64,000 bases of DNA, from the NCBI RefSeq assembly GCF_019711515.1, contig NZ_JAIGNO010000001.1:372001-436000 (forward strand). Reading direction: 5' to 3'. This document shows positions 34,253 through 43,310 of this stretch, piece after piece. The notes under the pieces were generated by a model. It was not told where the DNA came from and ran no database searches. It was given only the letters and a program-made list of their open reading frames with translations. This DNA comes from Qipengyuania qiaonensis (GTDB lineage Bacteria > Pseudomonadota > Alphaproteobacteria > Sphingomonadales > Sphingomonadaceae). Each line of letters opens with the position of its first letter. The stretch's first letter is position 1. Made by a program: the position numbers and the translations under genes.

Positions 34253-34280
34253 GCCACCGGTGCGCGGCGGCACCGGTGGC
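34253..34280. other. Perfect 11-bp stem-loop between dnaK and dnaJ
   Basis: GCCACCGGTGC (34253-34263) is exactly complementary to 34270-34280 around a 6-base loop. No T run follows on the minus strand, so it is unlikely to be a full terminator. It may lower dnaJ expression relative to dnaK or set an mRNA processing end, as seen between these genes in other bacteria. Confidence 0.65.
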
Positions 34281-34301
34281 AACTGGCTAATCATCGGACG
34301 A

Positions 34302-36230
34302 TCAGTTTTTGGCGTCTTCGTCGACTTCGGAGAATTCGGCGTCGACCACCTCTTCCTCCGGGCCGGAATCCGCAGCGGCATCGGCATCGGGAGTGTCCGA
34401 ACCGGCCTTCGCCTGTTCCTGTTCGTAGATCGACTGACCCATCTTCATCGCGCTCTGCGACAAGTCCTGAGCCTTGGCGTTGATATCCGCAGCATCATCT
34501 CCTTCGAGCGCAGTCTTGAGCGCTGCGACCTTCTCTTCCACTTCGCTCTTCAACGAAGCGTCGATCTTGTCGCCATGCTCTTCGAGCTGCTTCTCGGTCG
34601 CGTGGACGAGGCTGTCGGCCTGGTTGCGAGCTTCCGCGCCTTCGCGGCGCTTCTTGTCATCGTCGGCAAACTTCTCGGCATCCTGAACCATCTTCTCGAT
34701 GTCGTCATCCGACAGACCGCCCGACGCCTGGATCCGGATCTGCTGTTCCTTGCCCGTGCCCTTATCCTTGGCCGACACGTTGACGATGCCGTTGGCGTCG
34801 ATATCGAAGGTCACTTCGATTTGCGGGACGCCGCGCGGAGCGGCCGGAATGCCGACCAGATCGAACTGACCCAGCATCTTGTTATCCTGCGCCATCTCGC
34901 GCTCGCCCTGGAAGACACGGATCGTAACCGCATTCTGGTTGTCTTCAGCGGTCGAATAGGTCTGCGTCTTCTTGGTCGGGATCGTCGTGTTGCGATCGAT
35001 CATCTTGGTCATGATGCCGCCGAGCGTTTCGATACCCAGCGACAGCGGGGTCACATCGAGCAGTAGCACGTCCTTGACGTCGCCCTGAAGCACGCCGGCC
35101 TGGATCGCGGCGCCCATGGCGACGACTTCATCGGGGTTCACGCCGGTGTGCGGCTTCGAACCGAAGAATTCTTCGACCACTTCGCGCACCTTGGGCATGC
35201 GGGTCATGCCGCCGACAAGGATGACTTCGTCGATTTCGTCCTTGGACACCCCGGCATCGGCCAGCGCCTTCTTGCAGGGTTCGAGCGTGCGCTTGATCAG
35301 ATCGCCGACGAGCTGTTCGAGCTTCGAGCGGCTGATCGTTTCCACGAGGTGCAGCGGAGTCGAGCTGCCGCCTTCCATGCGGGCGGTGATGAAGGGCAGG
35401 TTGACTTCGGTCTGAGCCGAGCTCGACAGTTCGATCTTGGCCTTCTCGGCCGCTTCCTTCAGGCGCTGCAGAGCGAGCTTGTCCGAACGGAGATCCATGT
35501 TCTCCTTCTTCTTGAACTCGTCCGCGAGATATTCGACGATCGCGCTGTCGAAGTCTTCGCCGCCCAGGAAAGTGTCGCCATTGGTCGACTTCACTTCGAA
35601 GACGCCGTCACCGATTTCGAGGATCGAGACGTCGAACGTGCCGCCGCCAAGGTCGTAGACGGCGATGGTCTTGCCGTCTTCCTTGTCCATGCCATAGGCG
35701 AGTGCCGCGGCAGTCGGTTCGTTGATGATGCGCAGTACTTCGAGACCGGCGATCTGTCCGGCGTCCTTGGTCGCCTGGCGCTGCGCGTCGTTGAAATATG
35801 CGGGAACGGTGATCACCGCCTGCGTGACCGTTTCGCCAAGATAGCTCTCGGCGGTTTCCTTCATCTTCTGCAGAATGAAGGCGGAAACCTGGCTGGGCGA
35901 ATATTCTTCGCCGCCGGCTTCGACCCAGGCATCGCCATTCTTGCCCTTGACGATGTCGTAAGGAACGAGGCCCATGTCCTTCTTGGTCAGCGGATCGTCG
36001 AAACGACGGCCGATCAGACGCTTGATCGCGAATAGTGTGTTGTCAGGGTTGGTGACGGCCTGACGCTTGGCGGGCTGGCCGATCAGGCGTTCGCCATCCT
36101 TGGTGAAGGCGACGATCGAAGGCGTCGTACGCGCGCCTTCCGAATTTTCGACGACCTTGGGCTTGCCGCCGTCCATCACGGCTACGCAGCTGTTGGTGGT
36201 GCCTAGGTCGATACCGATAACTTTGCTCAT
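34302..36230 (-). CDS. dnaK: Molecular chaperone DnaK (Hsp70)
   Basis: 642-residue Hsp70. It begins [10 protein letters not shown] and shows the phosphate and adenosine loops ([20 protein letters not shown]), the interdomain linker [16 protein letters not shown], a beta-sandwich substrate domain and an acidic C-terminus ending EVDEDAKN. It is a cytoplasmic ATP-driven folding chaperone with DnaJ and GrpE, all encoded in this window. An RpoH-type promoter lies about 100 bases upstream. Confidence 0.98.
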   Translation of the reverse strand: MSKVIGIDLGTTNSCVAVMDGGKPKVVENSEGARTTPSIVAFTKDGERLIGQPAKRQAVTNPDNTLFAIKRLIGRRFDDPLTKKDMGLVPYDIVKGKNGDAWVEAGGEEYSPSQVSAFILQKMKETAESYLGETVTQAVITVPAYFNDAQRQATKDAGQIAGLEVLRIINEPTAAALAYGMDKEDGKTIAVYDLGGGTFDVSILEIGDGVFEVKSTNGDTFLGGEDFDSAIVEYLADEFKKKENMDLRSDKLALQRLKEAAEKAKIELSSSAQTEVNLPFITARMEGGSSTPLHLVETISRSKLEQLVGDLIKRTLEPCKKALADAGVSKDEIDEVILVGGMTRMPKVREVVEEFFGSKPHTGVNPDEVVAMGAAIQAGVLQGDVKDVLLLDVTPLSLGIETLGGIMTKMIDRNTTIPTKKTQTYSTAEDNQNAVTIRVFQGEREMAQDNKMLGQFDLVGIPAAPRGVPQIEVTFDIDANGIVNVSAKDKGTGKEQQIRIQASGGLSDDDIEKMVQDAEKFADDDKKRREGAEARNQADSLVHATEKQLEEHGDKIDASLKSEVEEKVAALKTALEGDDAADINAKAQDLSQSAMKMGQSIYEQEQAKAGSDTPDADAAADSGPEEEVVDAEFSEVDEDAKN

Positions 36231-36331
36231 GGATTCCCCATCTGTTTCAAGTCGTTGGACACCGCTTCGTTGGTTCCCCGATCATGGCGGAACCGGTGGG
36301 CGGCTCTATCCGGTGGTGTGTTACCCGGGCG

Positions 36332-36359
36332 ATATAGGTGTGGTTTTCCTTGGCACAAG
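36332..36359 (-). promoter_or_regulatory. RpoH-type heat-shock promoter for dnaK
   Basis: On the minus strand CTTG (36356-36359) is followed, after exactly 17 bases, by CCTATAT (36332-36338). This matches the alphaproteobacterial sigma-32 consensus CTTG-N17/18-CYTATNT. It implies a 5' leader of about 95 bases before dnaK (start 36230). No CIRCE element is visible here. Confidence 0.7.
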
Positions 36360-36407
36360 GGAGCGGCCGCGCTAGTTTTTAGTCCAGTATCAAGAGGGAA
36401 CAACTCC

Positions 36408-36887
36408 ATGAATTTTACGCATTTCGTGCCTGCCGCGCTGGCAATGGCTTCCGTCGTCCTGACCGGATGCTCGGGCGCGGCGGAAGAAACTGCGGCACCT
36501 GCAGCCGACGATGTCGCGCTTGAAATCAGCAATGCCCGCCTGATGCTACCTGCGGTTTCGGGCAATCCCGGCGCGGTCTATTTCGATGTCACGAACACCG
36601 GAGAGCGCAACTACGCCATCCGCCGCGCCGACATTGTCGGGGCGAGCAAATCGGAACTCCATGGTTCGATGGAGATGAACGGCCAGATGATGATGGATGG
36701 CGTCGGACAGGTGCTGGTAGAAGCAGGCGGCGAGCAGAGTTTCGAGCCGGGTGGCTTTCACGTGATGGCCTTCGATCTCGATCCGTCGATCGCGGCGGGT
36801 GGCTCTACCGAAATGACCCTGACCGTGGTGGGCGGCAAGCAGAAGACTTTTCCCGTCGAAGTTCGCGCAGCAGGTGACGAACGCTGA
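36408..36887 (+). CDS. PCu(A)C copper chaperone lipoprotein
   Basis: 159 residues with a lipobox LTGC, lipidated Cys21. The PCu(A)C fold carries the copper-binding segment LHGSMEMNGQMMM and the downstream GGFHVMAF, giving the usual His/Met ligand set. Such proteins hand Cu(I) to cytochrome oxidase in the periplasm. The ATG at 36408 has GAGGGA upstream and begins the signal peptide; the longer frame from 36255 runs through the dnaK promoter region and is not used. Confidence 0.9.
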   Translation: MNFTHFVPAALAMASVVLTGCSGAAEETAAPAADDVALEISNARLMLPAVSGNPGAVYFDVTNTGERNYAIRRADIVGASKSELHGSMEMNGQMMMDGVGQVLVEAGGEQSFEPGGFHVMAFDLDPSIAAGGSTEMTLTVVGGKQKTFPVEVRAAGDER

Positions 36888-36931
36888 TCGAAAGGCCCGA
36901 CACGCTGGGGGTCGAGACGGGAGACGATCCG

Positions 36932-37423
36932 ATGGTACCCGGCTGTCCGGTCGGTGGCGAACGCCCTCTTACGCGTGGTGAGGTTGCTCTGGCTCGCACG
37001 GTTTTCGGCGACGCCATAGACTATACCAAGGTTACCATCCGGCGGAGGAAGTGGTTTCCGTTCCAGCCGCGCCGGATCACCATGGCCCCGCGCGGGCATC
37101 TGCACTTTCATCCGCGAGGCGAAACCTATTGCGACGACTTCTCCCAGACCAATGTTCTGCGACAGGGTCTGCTGATCCACGAACTCGTCCATGTGTGGCA
37201 GGTCCAGACCAAAGGTGACTGGTTTCTTGTCACCCGGCGGGTGCCCTGGGCGCGGTACGACTACTCACTTAAGCCCGGTTGGCCACTCGAACGCTATGGT
37301 ATCGAGCAGCAGGCGGAGATCGTGAAACATGCCTTCTGGCTCCGCAACGGGGTCAGGGTTGCCGGTGTGGCCGATGTCGGAGCTTACGATCTGCTGGTCC
37401 GTTTTCCCGGCGCCGCAAACTAG
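36932..37423 (+). CDS. HExxH metallopeptidase-like protein (vgr-related)
   Basis: 163 residues with HELVHVWQ, a zinc-peptidase HExxH (His83, Glu84, His87), embedded in a compact domain rich in aromatic and basic residues. Similar small proteins in sphingomonads are annotated only as vgr-related. No signal peptide is seen. GGGAG lies 8 bases before the ATG; the frame is open upstream without an ATG, and a start there is not excluded. It follows the copper chaperone gene on the same strand with 44 bases between. Confidence 0.7.
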   Translation: MVPGCPVGGERPLTRGEVALARTVFGDAIDYTKVTIRRRKWFPFQPRRITMAPRGHLHFHPRGETYCDDFSQTNVLRQGLLIHELVHVWQVQTKGDWFLVTRRVPWARYDYSLKPGWPLERYGIEQQAEIVKHAFWLRNGVRVAGVADVGAYDLLVRFPGAAN

Positions 37424-37445
37424 ACCGGCGCAAGACCCGACCTGT

Positions 37446-37736
37446 TCACCAATATCGTGCATAGCGGTCATCATTGCGGCAATCGTCATCTACATAGCGC
37501 CCGTCGCCATAGTAGCCGTCGCAGTCGTCGTTCTTATCCTTGACGTAGCCGATAACCCCGCCAATGGCCGCACCGGCCAGAGCATAGGTCTCGATATCGT
37601 CGCCAAGGATTGCACCAAGTCCGGCACCGGCCGCAGCGCCGACGGCTGCACCTTCGACTGCGTAGTTCTGGGCGCATGCGCCCAGGCCGAGGCTCGACGC
37701 GGCCAGTGCGGGTGCGAGCAGCAATTTGGTATTCAT
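37446..37736 (-). CDS. Small glycine-zipper lipoprotein
   Basis: 96 residues: signal peptide with lipobox LGAC (Cys21), then a glycine-zipper helix pair (AAVGAAAGAGLGAILG and AGAAIGGVIGYV), then an Asp/Tyr-rich C-terminus ending DDDCRNDDRYARYW. Such outer-membrane lipoproteins resemble OmpA-anchored or 17-kDa antigen-like proteins; function unknown. The start at 37736 is placed at the signal peptide; the longer frame is not used. It converges with the HExxH gene. Confidence 0.85.
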   Translation of the reverse strand: MNTKLLLAPALAASSLGLGACAQNYAVEGAAVGAAAGAGLGAILGDDIETYALAGAAIGGVIGYVKDKNDDCDGYYGDGRYVDDDCRNDDRYARYW

Positions 37737-37809
37737 GGAGTATCTCCGTTTGCGTCCCTTTGACGCAACTACGGATGTGCTCCGGGCATGTTCCTCGATA
37801 GCCGAGCCT

Positions 37810-39561
37810 TCAGTCGTATCTGACGCCGGCAAGCCCCTGCCCGCCATCGGCGATGAAGGCGTCGATCCGGGCCTCTAGCGCCGGGAGCGGCACCGAACCG
37901 AGAGACAGCACGACATCGTGGAACTTGCGAATGTCGAATTCGTCGCCGAGTTCCTCTTCGGCCTTTGCGCGCACCTGCCGCATGGTCATTTCGCCCAGTT
38001 TGTACGCCAGCGCCTGCCCCGGCCAACTGATGTAGCGATCGATCTCGGTCCCGACTTCCCGATCCGACAATGCGGTATGATTGGACAGGTATTCGACTGC
38101 TCGCTCGCGACTCCAGCCGTAACGATGGATCCCGGTATCGATGACGAGTCGGGCTGCGCGCCACATCTCGTAGGAGAGTCGGCCGAATTTCTCATACGGG
38201 GTCCGGTAGATGCCCATTTCCTCGCCGAGATACTCCACATACAACCCCCAGCCCTCGCCGAAGCCGGAGAAATAGGTCTGTCGCCGGAAGCGGGGAGCTT
38301 CCTCCTGCTCGAGCGCGACCGCTCCCTGAAAGCTGTGTCCCGGCGCGCATTCGTGCAAAGTGAGTGCCGGGATGTTGTATAGCGGGCGTGACGGCAGGTC
38401 GTAGGTGTTCATCTGGCATGCATCGAGCCCGCCGCGCCCGGCCGTGTAGAAGGGCGCAATGGCGGGATCGACCGGGCGGATCGTGAAGCGATGGCGGGGG
38501 AGAAAGCCGAAGTAATCCGCGATCTTACCGTCGACCCGCTTGGCGACATAGGCCGATACGCCCATCAGCTCGTCGGGTGTCTTGGCGACGAACTGGGGAT
38601 CGGTGCGCAGGAAGGTAACGAATTCGGCCAGCGTCCCGTCGAAGCCTGCTTCCGTTTTCACCCGCTCCATTTCTGCGGTAATGCGGGCCACTTCCTTCAG
38701 ACCGATCTCATGGATCTGTTCGGCCGTCAGATCGAGCGTCGTATATTGCCGGATCTGCTGGGCATAATAGGCCTCGCCATCCGGAAATTCACTGGCACCC
38801 AGAGTAGTTCGTGTACGGGGCAGATATTCTTCGCGAAAGAAAGTCAGCCATTTCGCATAGGCCGGGGTCACGCTGTCCGAAATCGCGCCGCGCCCCTCCG
38901 CCTTCAGGCGCTCGCGGTCACGCTCCGGAATGCTCTTCGGCATATCGGCAAATGCTTTCCAGAACGGGCTCTGTTCCGGGTCATCGACGACGTATGAGGC
39001 GATCGAGACGTCGCGCCCTTCCAATGTCACCCTCGGCACCGAAAACCCGCGGGCGAGCCCTGCCTCCGCATTGGCGGTCTGTTCCGTGAAATAGCGCGGG
39101 ATATCGCGCATCCGACCGATGTAGTTCTCGTATTCCTCGACAGTAGCGAAACCGCGCGAGGGAGCGAGGTAGGACCAGAAATTCGAATCGCTGTCGAACG
39201 GCATTTCCCATTCGGCGAAGCGCGCGTCCCCGATATCGGACTCCAGCAGGGAACGCAGGACCAGCGCATTGGTCCGCGACTTTTCGCTCAACCCGTCGGC
39301 ATCGATCCGGTCGAGGCGAGACAGATAAGCTGCATACTGCTCGGTCCGCTTGCGCTGTGCCTTCGGCGTCACCGACCAGAGAGTGTCGCCCTGTTCGGTG
39401 CTGCCATTCGCGGCTTCGGTAAGGTTGTACTGCTCGAGCTGGTAATCGTAATAGGCATCGGCCAGCGTGGAGAGCTGCTCGTCGGCGCTGTCCTGCGCAG
39501 CAAGCGACGAGGCAAATCCACAGGCGGCGAGGACCGCCGCTCCGAAAATGGCAGTCCTCAT
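37810..39561 (-). CDS. DUF885 domain protein, secreted metallopeptidase-like
   Basis: 583 residues with a signal peptide (about 1-22, cut after LAA). The DUF885 domain carries HECAPGH at 403-409, an HExxxGH zinc-type motif shared with carboxypeptidase Taq-like and other gluzincin relatives. It is probably a periplasmic peptidase; no substrate is known. It follows grpE by 22 bases on the same strand. Confidence 0.85.
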   Translation of the reverse strand: MRTAIFGAAVLAACGFASSLAAQDSADEQLSTLADAYYDYQLEQYNLTEAANGSTEQGDTLWSVTPKAQRKRTEQYAAYLSRLDRIDADGLSEKSRTNALVLRSLLESDIGDARFAEWEMPFDSDSNFWSYLAPSRGFATVEEYENYIGRMRDIPRYFTEQTANAEAGLARGFSVPRVTLEGRDVSIASYVVDDPEQSPFWKAFADMPKSIPERDRERLKAEGRGAISDSVTPAYAKWLTFFREEYLPRTRTTLGASEFPDGEAYYAQQIRQYTTLDLTAEQIHEIGLKEVARITAEMERVKTEAGFDGTLAEFVTFLRTDPQFVAKTPDELMGVSAYVAKRVDGKIADYFGFLPRHRFTIRPVDPAIAPFYTAGRGGLDACQMNTYDLPSRPLYNIPALTLHECAPGHSFQGAVALEQEEAPRFRRQTYFSGFGEGWGLYVEYLGEEMGIYRTPYEKFGRLSYEMWRAARLVIDTGIHRYGWSRERAVEYLSNHTALSDREVGTEIDRYISWPGQALAYKLGEMTMRQVRAKAEEELGDEFDIRKFHDVVLSLGSVPLPALEARIDAFIADGGQGLAGVRYD

Positions 39562-39583
39562 GCTCTTCCCCTTATGGAACGGA

Positions 39584-40177
39584 TCAGTCGGGCTTCTTCG
39601 CTACGCCGACCATAGCCGGGCGCAGCAGGCGGTCCTTGATCATGTAGCCGGCCTGCATCTCCTGCACGATAGTGCCGGGTTCCGCATCGTCGGTCGGCAC
39701 TTCCATCATCGCCTGATGCTGGTTCGGGTCGAGCGGCATGCCCTTTGCGGCGATGCGCGTGATACCATTGCCGTTGAAGACCTTCTCAAGTTCGCGCTGG
39801 GTCGCCTCGATCCCGGCAATGAAGTTCTTGGCCTTTTCGCTCTCGCGCAGTTCCACGGGGACATGCTCGAGCGCGCGGGACAAGTTGTCGGCCACGCTCA
39901 GAATATCGCGGGCGAAACTGGTCGCGCCGTAATTGCGGGCGTCCTGCACGTCCTTTTCCAAGCGGCGGCGCACGTTCTGAGTTTCAGCGCGCGCATAGAG
40001 CACGTCCTGCATGGCCGTTTCGAGATCGCCCCTCAGCTTTGCGAGGGCATCTTCGATTGCCGAGTTTTCGTCGTCTTCCGACGCTTCACGCAGATGCTCC
40101 GGTACGCCGTCCATCTCGCGCGCCATTTCTTCGTCGACCGCCTGATCCTGCGGTTCGTTCTTGTTCTCGTCGTTCAC
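39584..40177 (-). CDS. grpE: GrpE, nucleotide exchange factor for DnaK
   Basis: 197 residues. A charged, mostly disordered N-terminus leads to the long coiled-coil helix (about 50-105) with KLRGDLETAMQDVLYARAE near its start, and a C-terminal beta domain ending near EMQAGYMIKDRLLRPAMVGVAKK. It releases ADP from DnaK. Twelve bases downstream of hrcA, forming the usual hrcA-grpE unit. Confidence 0.96.
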   Translation of the reverse strand: MNDENKNEPQDQAVDEEMAREMDGVPEHLREASEDDENSAIEDALAKLRGDLETAMQDVLYARAETQNVRRRLEKDVQDARNYGATSFARDILSVADNLSRALEHVPVELRESEKAKNFIAGIEATQRELEKVFNGNGITRIAAKGMPLDPNQHQAMMEVPTDDAEPGTIVQEMQAGYMIKDRLLRPAMVGVAKKPD

Positions 40178-40189
40178 TGGAAAACCCTG

Positions 40190-41233
40190 TCAGCCAATTC
40201 GTTTGCCCAAGGATCGGGCGGTGAAATCCACCATGGGGACGACTCGCGCGTAATTCAACCGAGTCGGGCCGATCACACCCAGCACGCCGACCACCTTTCC
40301 GTCCCGATCGCGATAGGGTGCGGCGATGACCGATGAGCCCGACAGGGAGAAGAGGCGATTTTCGCTGCCGATGAAGATGCGCATGGCTTCGGCCCGGCGC
40401 GCACGTTCCAGCAGGTTGGCCACCGATTGCTTGCTTTCCAGATCGTCCAGCAGCGAACGGACACGCTCGATATCGCCGAGCGCCGCTTCGTCCAGCAGAT
40501 TGGCCTGCCCGCGCACGATCAGCACCGGGCGTTTCGCGGCATCCTCGCTCCACGTCGCGAGACCCCGCTGAACCAGATCGCGGCTCGCCTCGTCGAGCGC
40601 CGATTTGCCGCCGGCGATCTCCTTCTCCATCAGGGTGGCGGACTCTGCCAGCGTGCGGCCGGAAGTTCGCGCGGTCAGATAGTTGCTGGCCTGTTCCAGC
40701 GAGGTGCCAAGCGCTTCGACCGGAAGCGAGAGGATGCGGTTTTCGATATGACCGTCTTCGCCGACCAGTACCGCCAGCACCCGGTTCGCATCGAGTGCGG
40801 TAAGCGAAACCTGTACCAGCCTGGGCTCACGGGTCGGCACCATCACCATGCCTGCCGCCCCCGAGAGGTCGGATAGCAGCGCGCTGGTTTCTTCCAGCGC
40901 GCGTTCGATGGGCCCCGGTTCCGCGAGGCGCTGTTCGATGGCGGCCTGTTCTTCGCGGGTCGGTTCGGCAACCTGCATCATGGCATCGACGAAGAGGCGC
41001 AAGCCGGTTTCTGTAGGCATGCGCCCTGCGCTGGTATGCGGGGCCGCGAGCAAGCCGCGCTGTTCGAGTTCGGCCAGTACGGACCGAATCGATGCCGGAG
41101 ACAGGTTGACCCCAGCCTCGCCCGCCAGCGCTTTCGATCCCATCGGCGTGCCGCTATCCAGATAGCCTTCGACCACGAGCCGGAAGATCTCGCGGGCGCG
41201 ATCCGACAAATCGGTGAGCGGCGGGGAATTCAT
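40190..41233 (-). CDS. hrcA: Heat-inducible transcription repressor HrcA
   Basis: 347 residues with an N-terminal winged-helix domain (about 1-80), a dimerisation domain and an inserted domain typical of HrcA, which binds CIRCE and is kept active by GroEL. No CIRCE element is visible at dnaK here, so its targets, for example groESL, are probably elsewhere. AGGAGG-type ribosome sites precede the start. It is divergent from rph across 85 bases. Confidence 0.95.
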   Translation of the reverse strand: MNSPPLTDLSDRAREIFRLVVEGYLDSGTPMGSKALAGEAGVNLSPASIRSVLAELEQRGLLAAPHTSAGRMPTETGLRLFVDAMMQVAEPTREEQAAIEQRLAEPGPIERALEETSALLSDLSGAAGMVMVPTREPRLVQVSLTALDANRVLAVLVGEDGHIENRILSLPVEALGTSLEQASNYLTARTSGRTLAESATLMEKEIAGGKSALDEASRDLVQRGLATWSEDAAKRPVLIVRGQANLLDEAALGDIERVRSLLDDLESKQSVANLLERARRAEAMRIFIGSENRLFSLSGSSVIAAPYRDRDGKVVGVLGVIGPTRLNYARVVPMVDFTARSLGKRIG

Positions 41234-41318
41234 CGTTCCTATCTAGCTCCTCCTCTTGCGGCCTCAAGACCCATGCGCCACACGCGTCCACGAGATTCGA
41301 CTGCAATGGAGAACCTGA

Positions 41319-42035
41319 ATGCGACCTTCCGGCCGTGCGCCCGACGAAATGCGCGCCATCACCATCGAGACGGGATATACCAAACACGCTGAAGGCAGCT
41401 GCCTGATCAGCTTCGGCGAAACCCGCGTCCTGTGCACCGCATCGGTCGAAGATCGCATTCCGCCATGGCTGCGCGGCAAGGGCGAAGGCTGGGTGACCGG
41501 TGAATACTCCATGCTGCCGCGTGCCACCCATACGCGTGGCCAGCGCGAAGCGGCAAAAGGCAAGCAAAGCGGCCGAACACAGGAAATCCAGCGCTTGATC
41601 GGTCGCAGTTTGCGCGCCGTGGTCGACCTCAAGAAGCTTGGCGAGCATCAGATCACGCTCGACTGCGACGTACTGCAGGCCGATGGAGGCACCCGTACGG
41701 CATCGATTTCCGGCGCATGGGTCGCGCTTCGCCTCGCGGTTGACGGCCTGCTGAAATCGGGCGCGATCACGCAGGATCCGATCACGGCCAAGGTCGCCGC
41801 GATTTCCTGCGGCATTTACAAGGGCACGCCGGTGCTCGATCTAGACTATCCCGAGGACAGCAGCGCCGATGCCGATGCCAATTTCGTGCTGATCGAAGGC
41901 GGCAAGATCGCCGAGGCGCAGGCGACGGCTGAAGGCGCACCCTATGACGAGGAGGGCTTCCTGCGTCTCCTGCGCCTCGCCCAGATCGGTTGCGCGCAGG
42001 TGTTCAAGGCGCAGGGCGAGGCTACGCGTAAATGA
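41319..42035 (+). CDS. rph: Ribonuclease PH
   Basis: 238-residue phosphorolytic 3'-5' exonuclease that trims tRNA 3' ends. It matches the family throughout ([16 protein letters not shown] start, [36 protein letters not shown], the [18 protein letters not shown] metal loop). GGAGAA precedes the ATG. It overlaps rdgB by 4 bases (ATGA), the standard rph-rdgB pair. Confidence 0.97.
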   Translation: MRPSGRAPDEMRAITIETGYTKHAEGSCLISFGETRVLCTASVEDRIPPWLRGKGEGWVTGEYSMLPRATHTRGQREAAKGKQSGRTQEIQRLIGRSLRAVVDLKKLGEHQITLDCDVLQADGGTRTASISGAWVALRLAVDGLLKSGAITQDPITAKVAAISCGIYKGTPVLDLDYPEDSSADADANFVLIEGGKIAEAQATAEGAPYDEEGFLRLLRLAQIGCAQVFKAQGEATRK

Positions 42036-42658
42036 CACGCCGTATCGGTTCGGGCACGCTGGTGATCGCCACGCACAATGCGGGGAAGCTCAAGGAGATT
42101 TCCGCGCTGCTCGAACCGTATGGGGTCAAGTGTATCTCGGCCGGGTCGCTCGGCCTGCCCGAACCTGCCGAGACCGGCACGACATTCGTGCAGAACGCCT
42201 TGATCAAGGCGCGGGCGGCGGCAGAAGCATCGGGCCTCGTAGCATTGGCGGACGATAGCGGGTTGTCGGTCGACGCGCTCGACGGTCGCCCGGGCGTCTA
42301 CACCGCCGACTGGGCGGAACGGCAGTGGTTCGAAGGCGATCCGGGGCGTGACTGGTTCATGGCCATGGGTAAGGTTGAAGGCATGCTCCGGCAAAAGGGT
42401 GCCGATGTGGACCGTTCTTGCGCCTTCCATTGCGTGCTGGCGCTCGCATGGCCCGATGGGGAGCAGGCAGTCTATGAAGGCATCGCGCCGGGGACGCTCA
42501 CCTGGCCGCCGCGCGGCACGATGGGTTTCGGCTACGATCCGGTATTCGTGCCGGCCAGCCGGCAGAAAACCTTCGCCGAGCTGGACCCTGAGGAAAAGCA
42601 CGCCATAAGCCACCGTGCCGACGCCTTCGCCAAGCTGGTCGCCGAACAGTTCGGCTGA
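42032..42658 (+). CDS. rdgB: XTP/dITP pyrophosphatase
   Basis: 208-residue Ham1/RdgB enzyme removing noncanonical purine NTPs. The [10 protein letters not shown] motif at the N-terminus, [12 protein letters not shown] in the middle and the GYDPVF and SHRADA segments near the C-terminus are characteristic. Translationally coupled to rph. It converges on the CAP-domain gene with 3 bases between stops. Confidence 0.97.
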   Translation: MTRRIGSGTLVIATHNAGKLKEISALLEPYGVKCISAGSLGLPEPAETGTTFVQNALIKARAAAEASGLVALADDSGLSVDALDGRPGVYTADWAERQWFEGDPGRDWFMAMGKVEGMLRQKGADVDRSCAFHCVLALAWPDGEQAVYEGIAPGTLTWPPRGTMGFGYDPVFVPASRQKTFAELDPEEKHAISHRADAFAKLVAEQFG

Positions 42659-42661
42659 AGC

Positions 42662-43264
42662 TCAGTAGGCCTTCTGGCCCCAGATATTCCCTGCGGGCCA
42701 GTAACGGCAGACCAGCACGTCGTTGCCGCGCGCGGTCGCTACAGCGCATCCGACTTCCTTGGTGTCGCGCCAGATCACTTGGGTATAGTGACCCACATCG
42801 GACCAGCTTCCGGTTCTCGAGATGTCCGGGAAACTGGCGTGGCGGTAATGCTTCTTTTCGTCGATGAACATGCCCACCATGCGCTCGACGGGCCAGTTGC
42901 CCGCAGTCCCCATCCAGAGGTTTTCGCCCGTCCCGTTGCGCGTCGCACGATCGGCATGTTGCAAGGAACCCCTGCGGGAAAGGACCTCTGCCCATTGTTT
43001 CGCCTCCTGCTCGAGGTGGACATTCCACTTCAGAGGCTCGAGGCTGAGGCGCATACGCTCGTTGTTGTGAGTGCCGAGGACACTGGCCGCCAGGCGGATA
43101 TCCGCAGCGCCGCTGCCTGCGGAGTATCGCTCGGGATAAGCGCCGCTTGTCGAGATCGATTGCGACGACCCGCTTGCGGCCACGCCCGAACCCGTGGCAC
43201 ACAACAATGCCATAGCGCTCGCGACCAAAGTTATCCGTTTTTTTGACCCGACCATTGTGACCAT
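42662..43264 (-). CDS. Secreted CAP/SCP-domain protein
   Basis: 200 residues with a signal peptide (hydrophobic core near residues 12-28). The CAP domain shows HNNERMRLSLEPLKWN, HADRA, GENLW and GHYTQVIWRDTKEVGCA, covering the conserved cavity residues. CAP proteins have diverse roles, and none is proven here. Two in-frame ATGs (43264, 43255) are possible and neither has a good ribosome site; I chose the first. Divergent from hemW across 46 bases. Confidence 0.85.
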   Translation of the reverse strand: MVTMVGSKKRITLVASAMALLCATGSGVAASGSSQSISTSGAYPERYSAGSGAADIRLAASVLGTHNNERMRLSLEPLKWNVHLEQEAKQWAEVLSRRGSLQHADRATRNGTGENLWMGTAGNWPVERMVGMFIDEKKHYRHASFPDISRTGSWSDVGHYTQVIWRDTKEVGCAVATARGNDVLVCRYWPAGNIWGQKAY

Positions 43265-43310
43265 AATTGCACAGTTTCTGCCTCGATAGTTAAGATCCTC
43301 TGAAGACACC

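Noticed and set aside
36231..36407. CIRCE operator before dnaK
   Set aside because: No TTAGCACTC-type inverted repeat is present; an RpoH-type promoter explains the region better.
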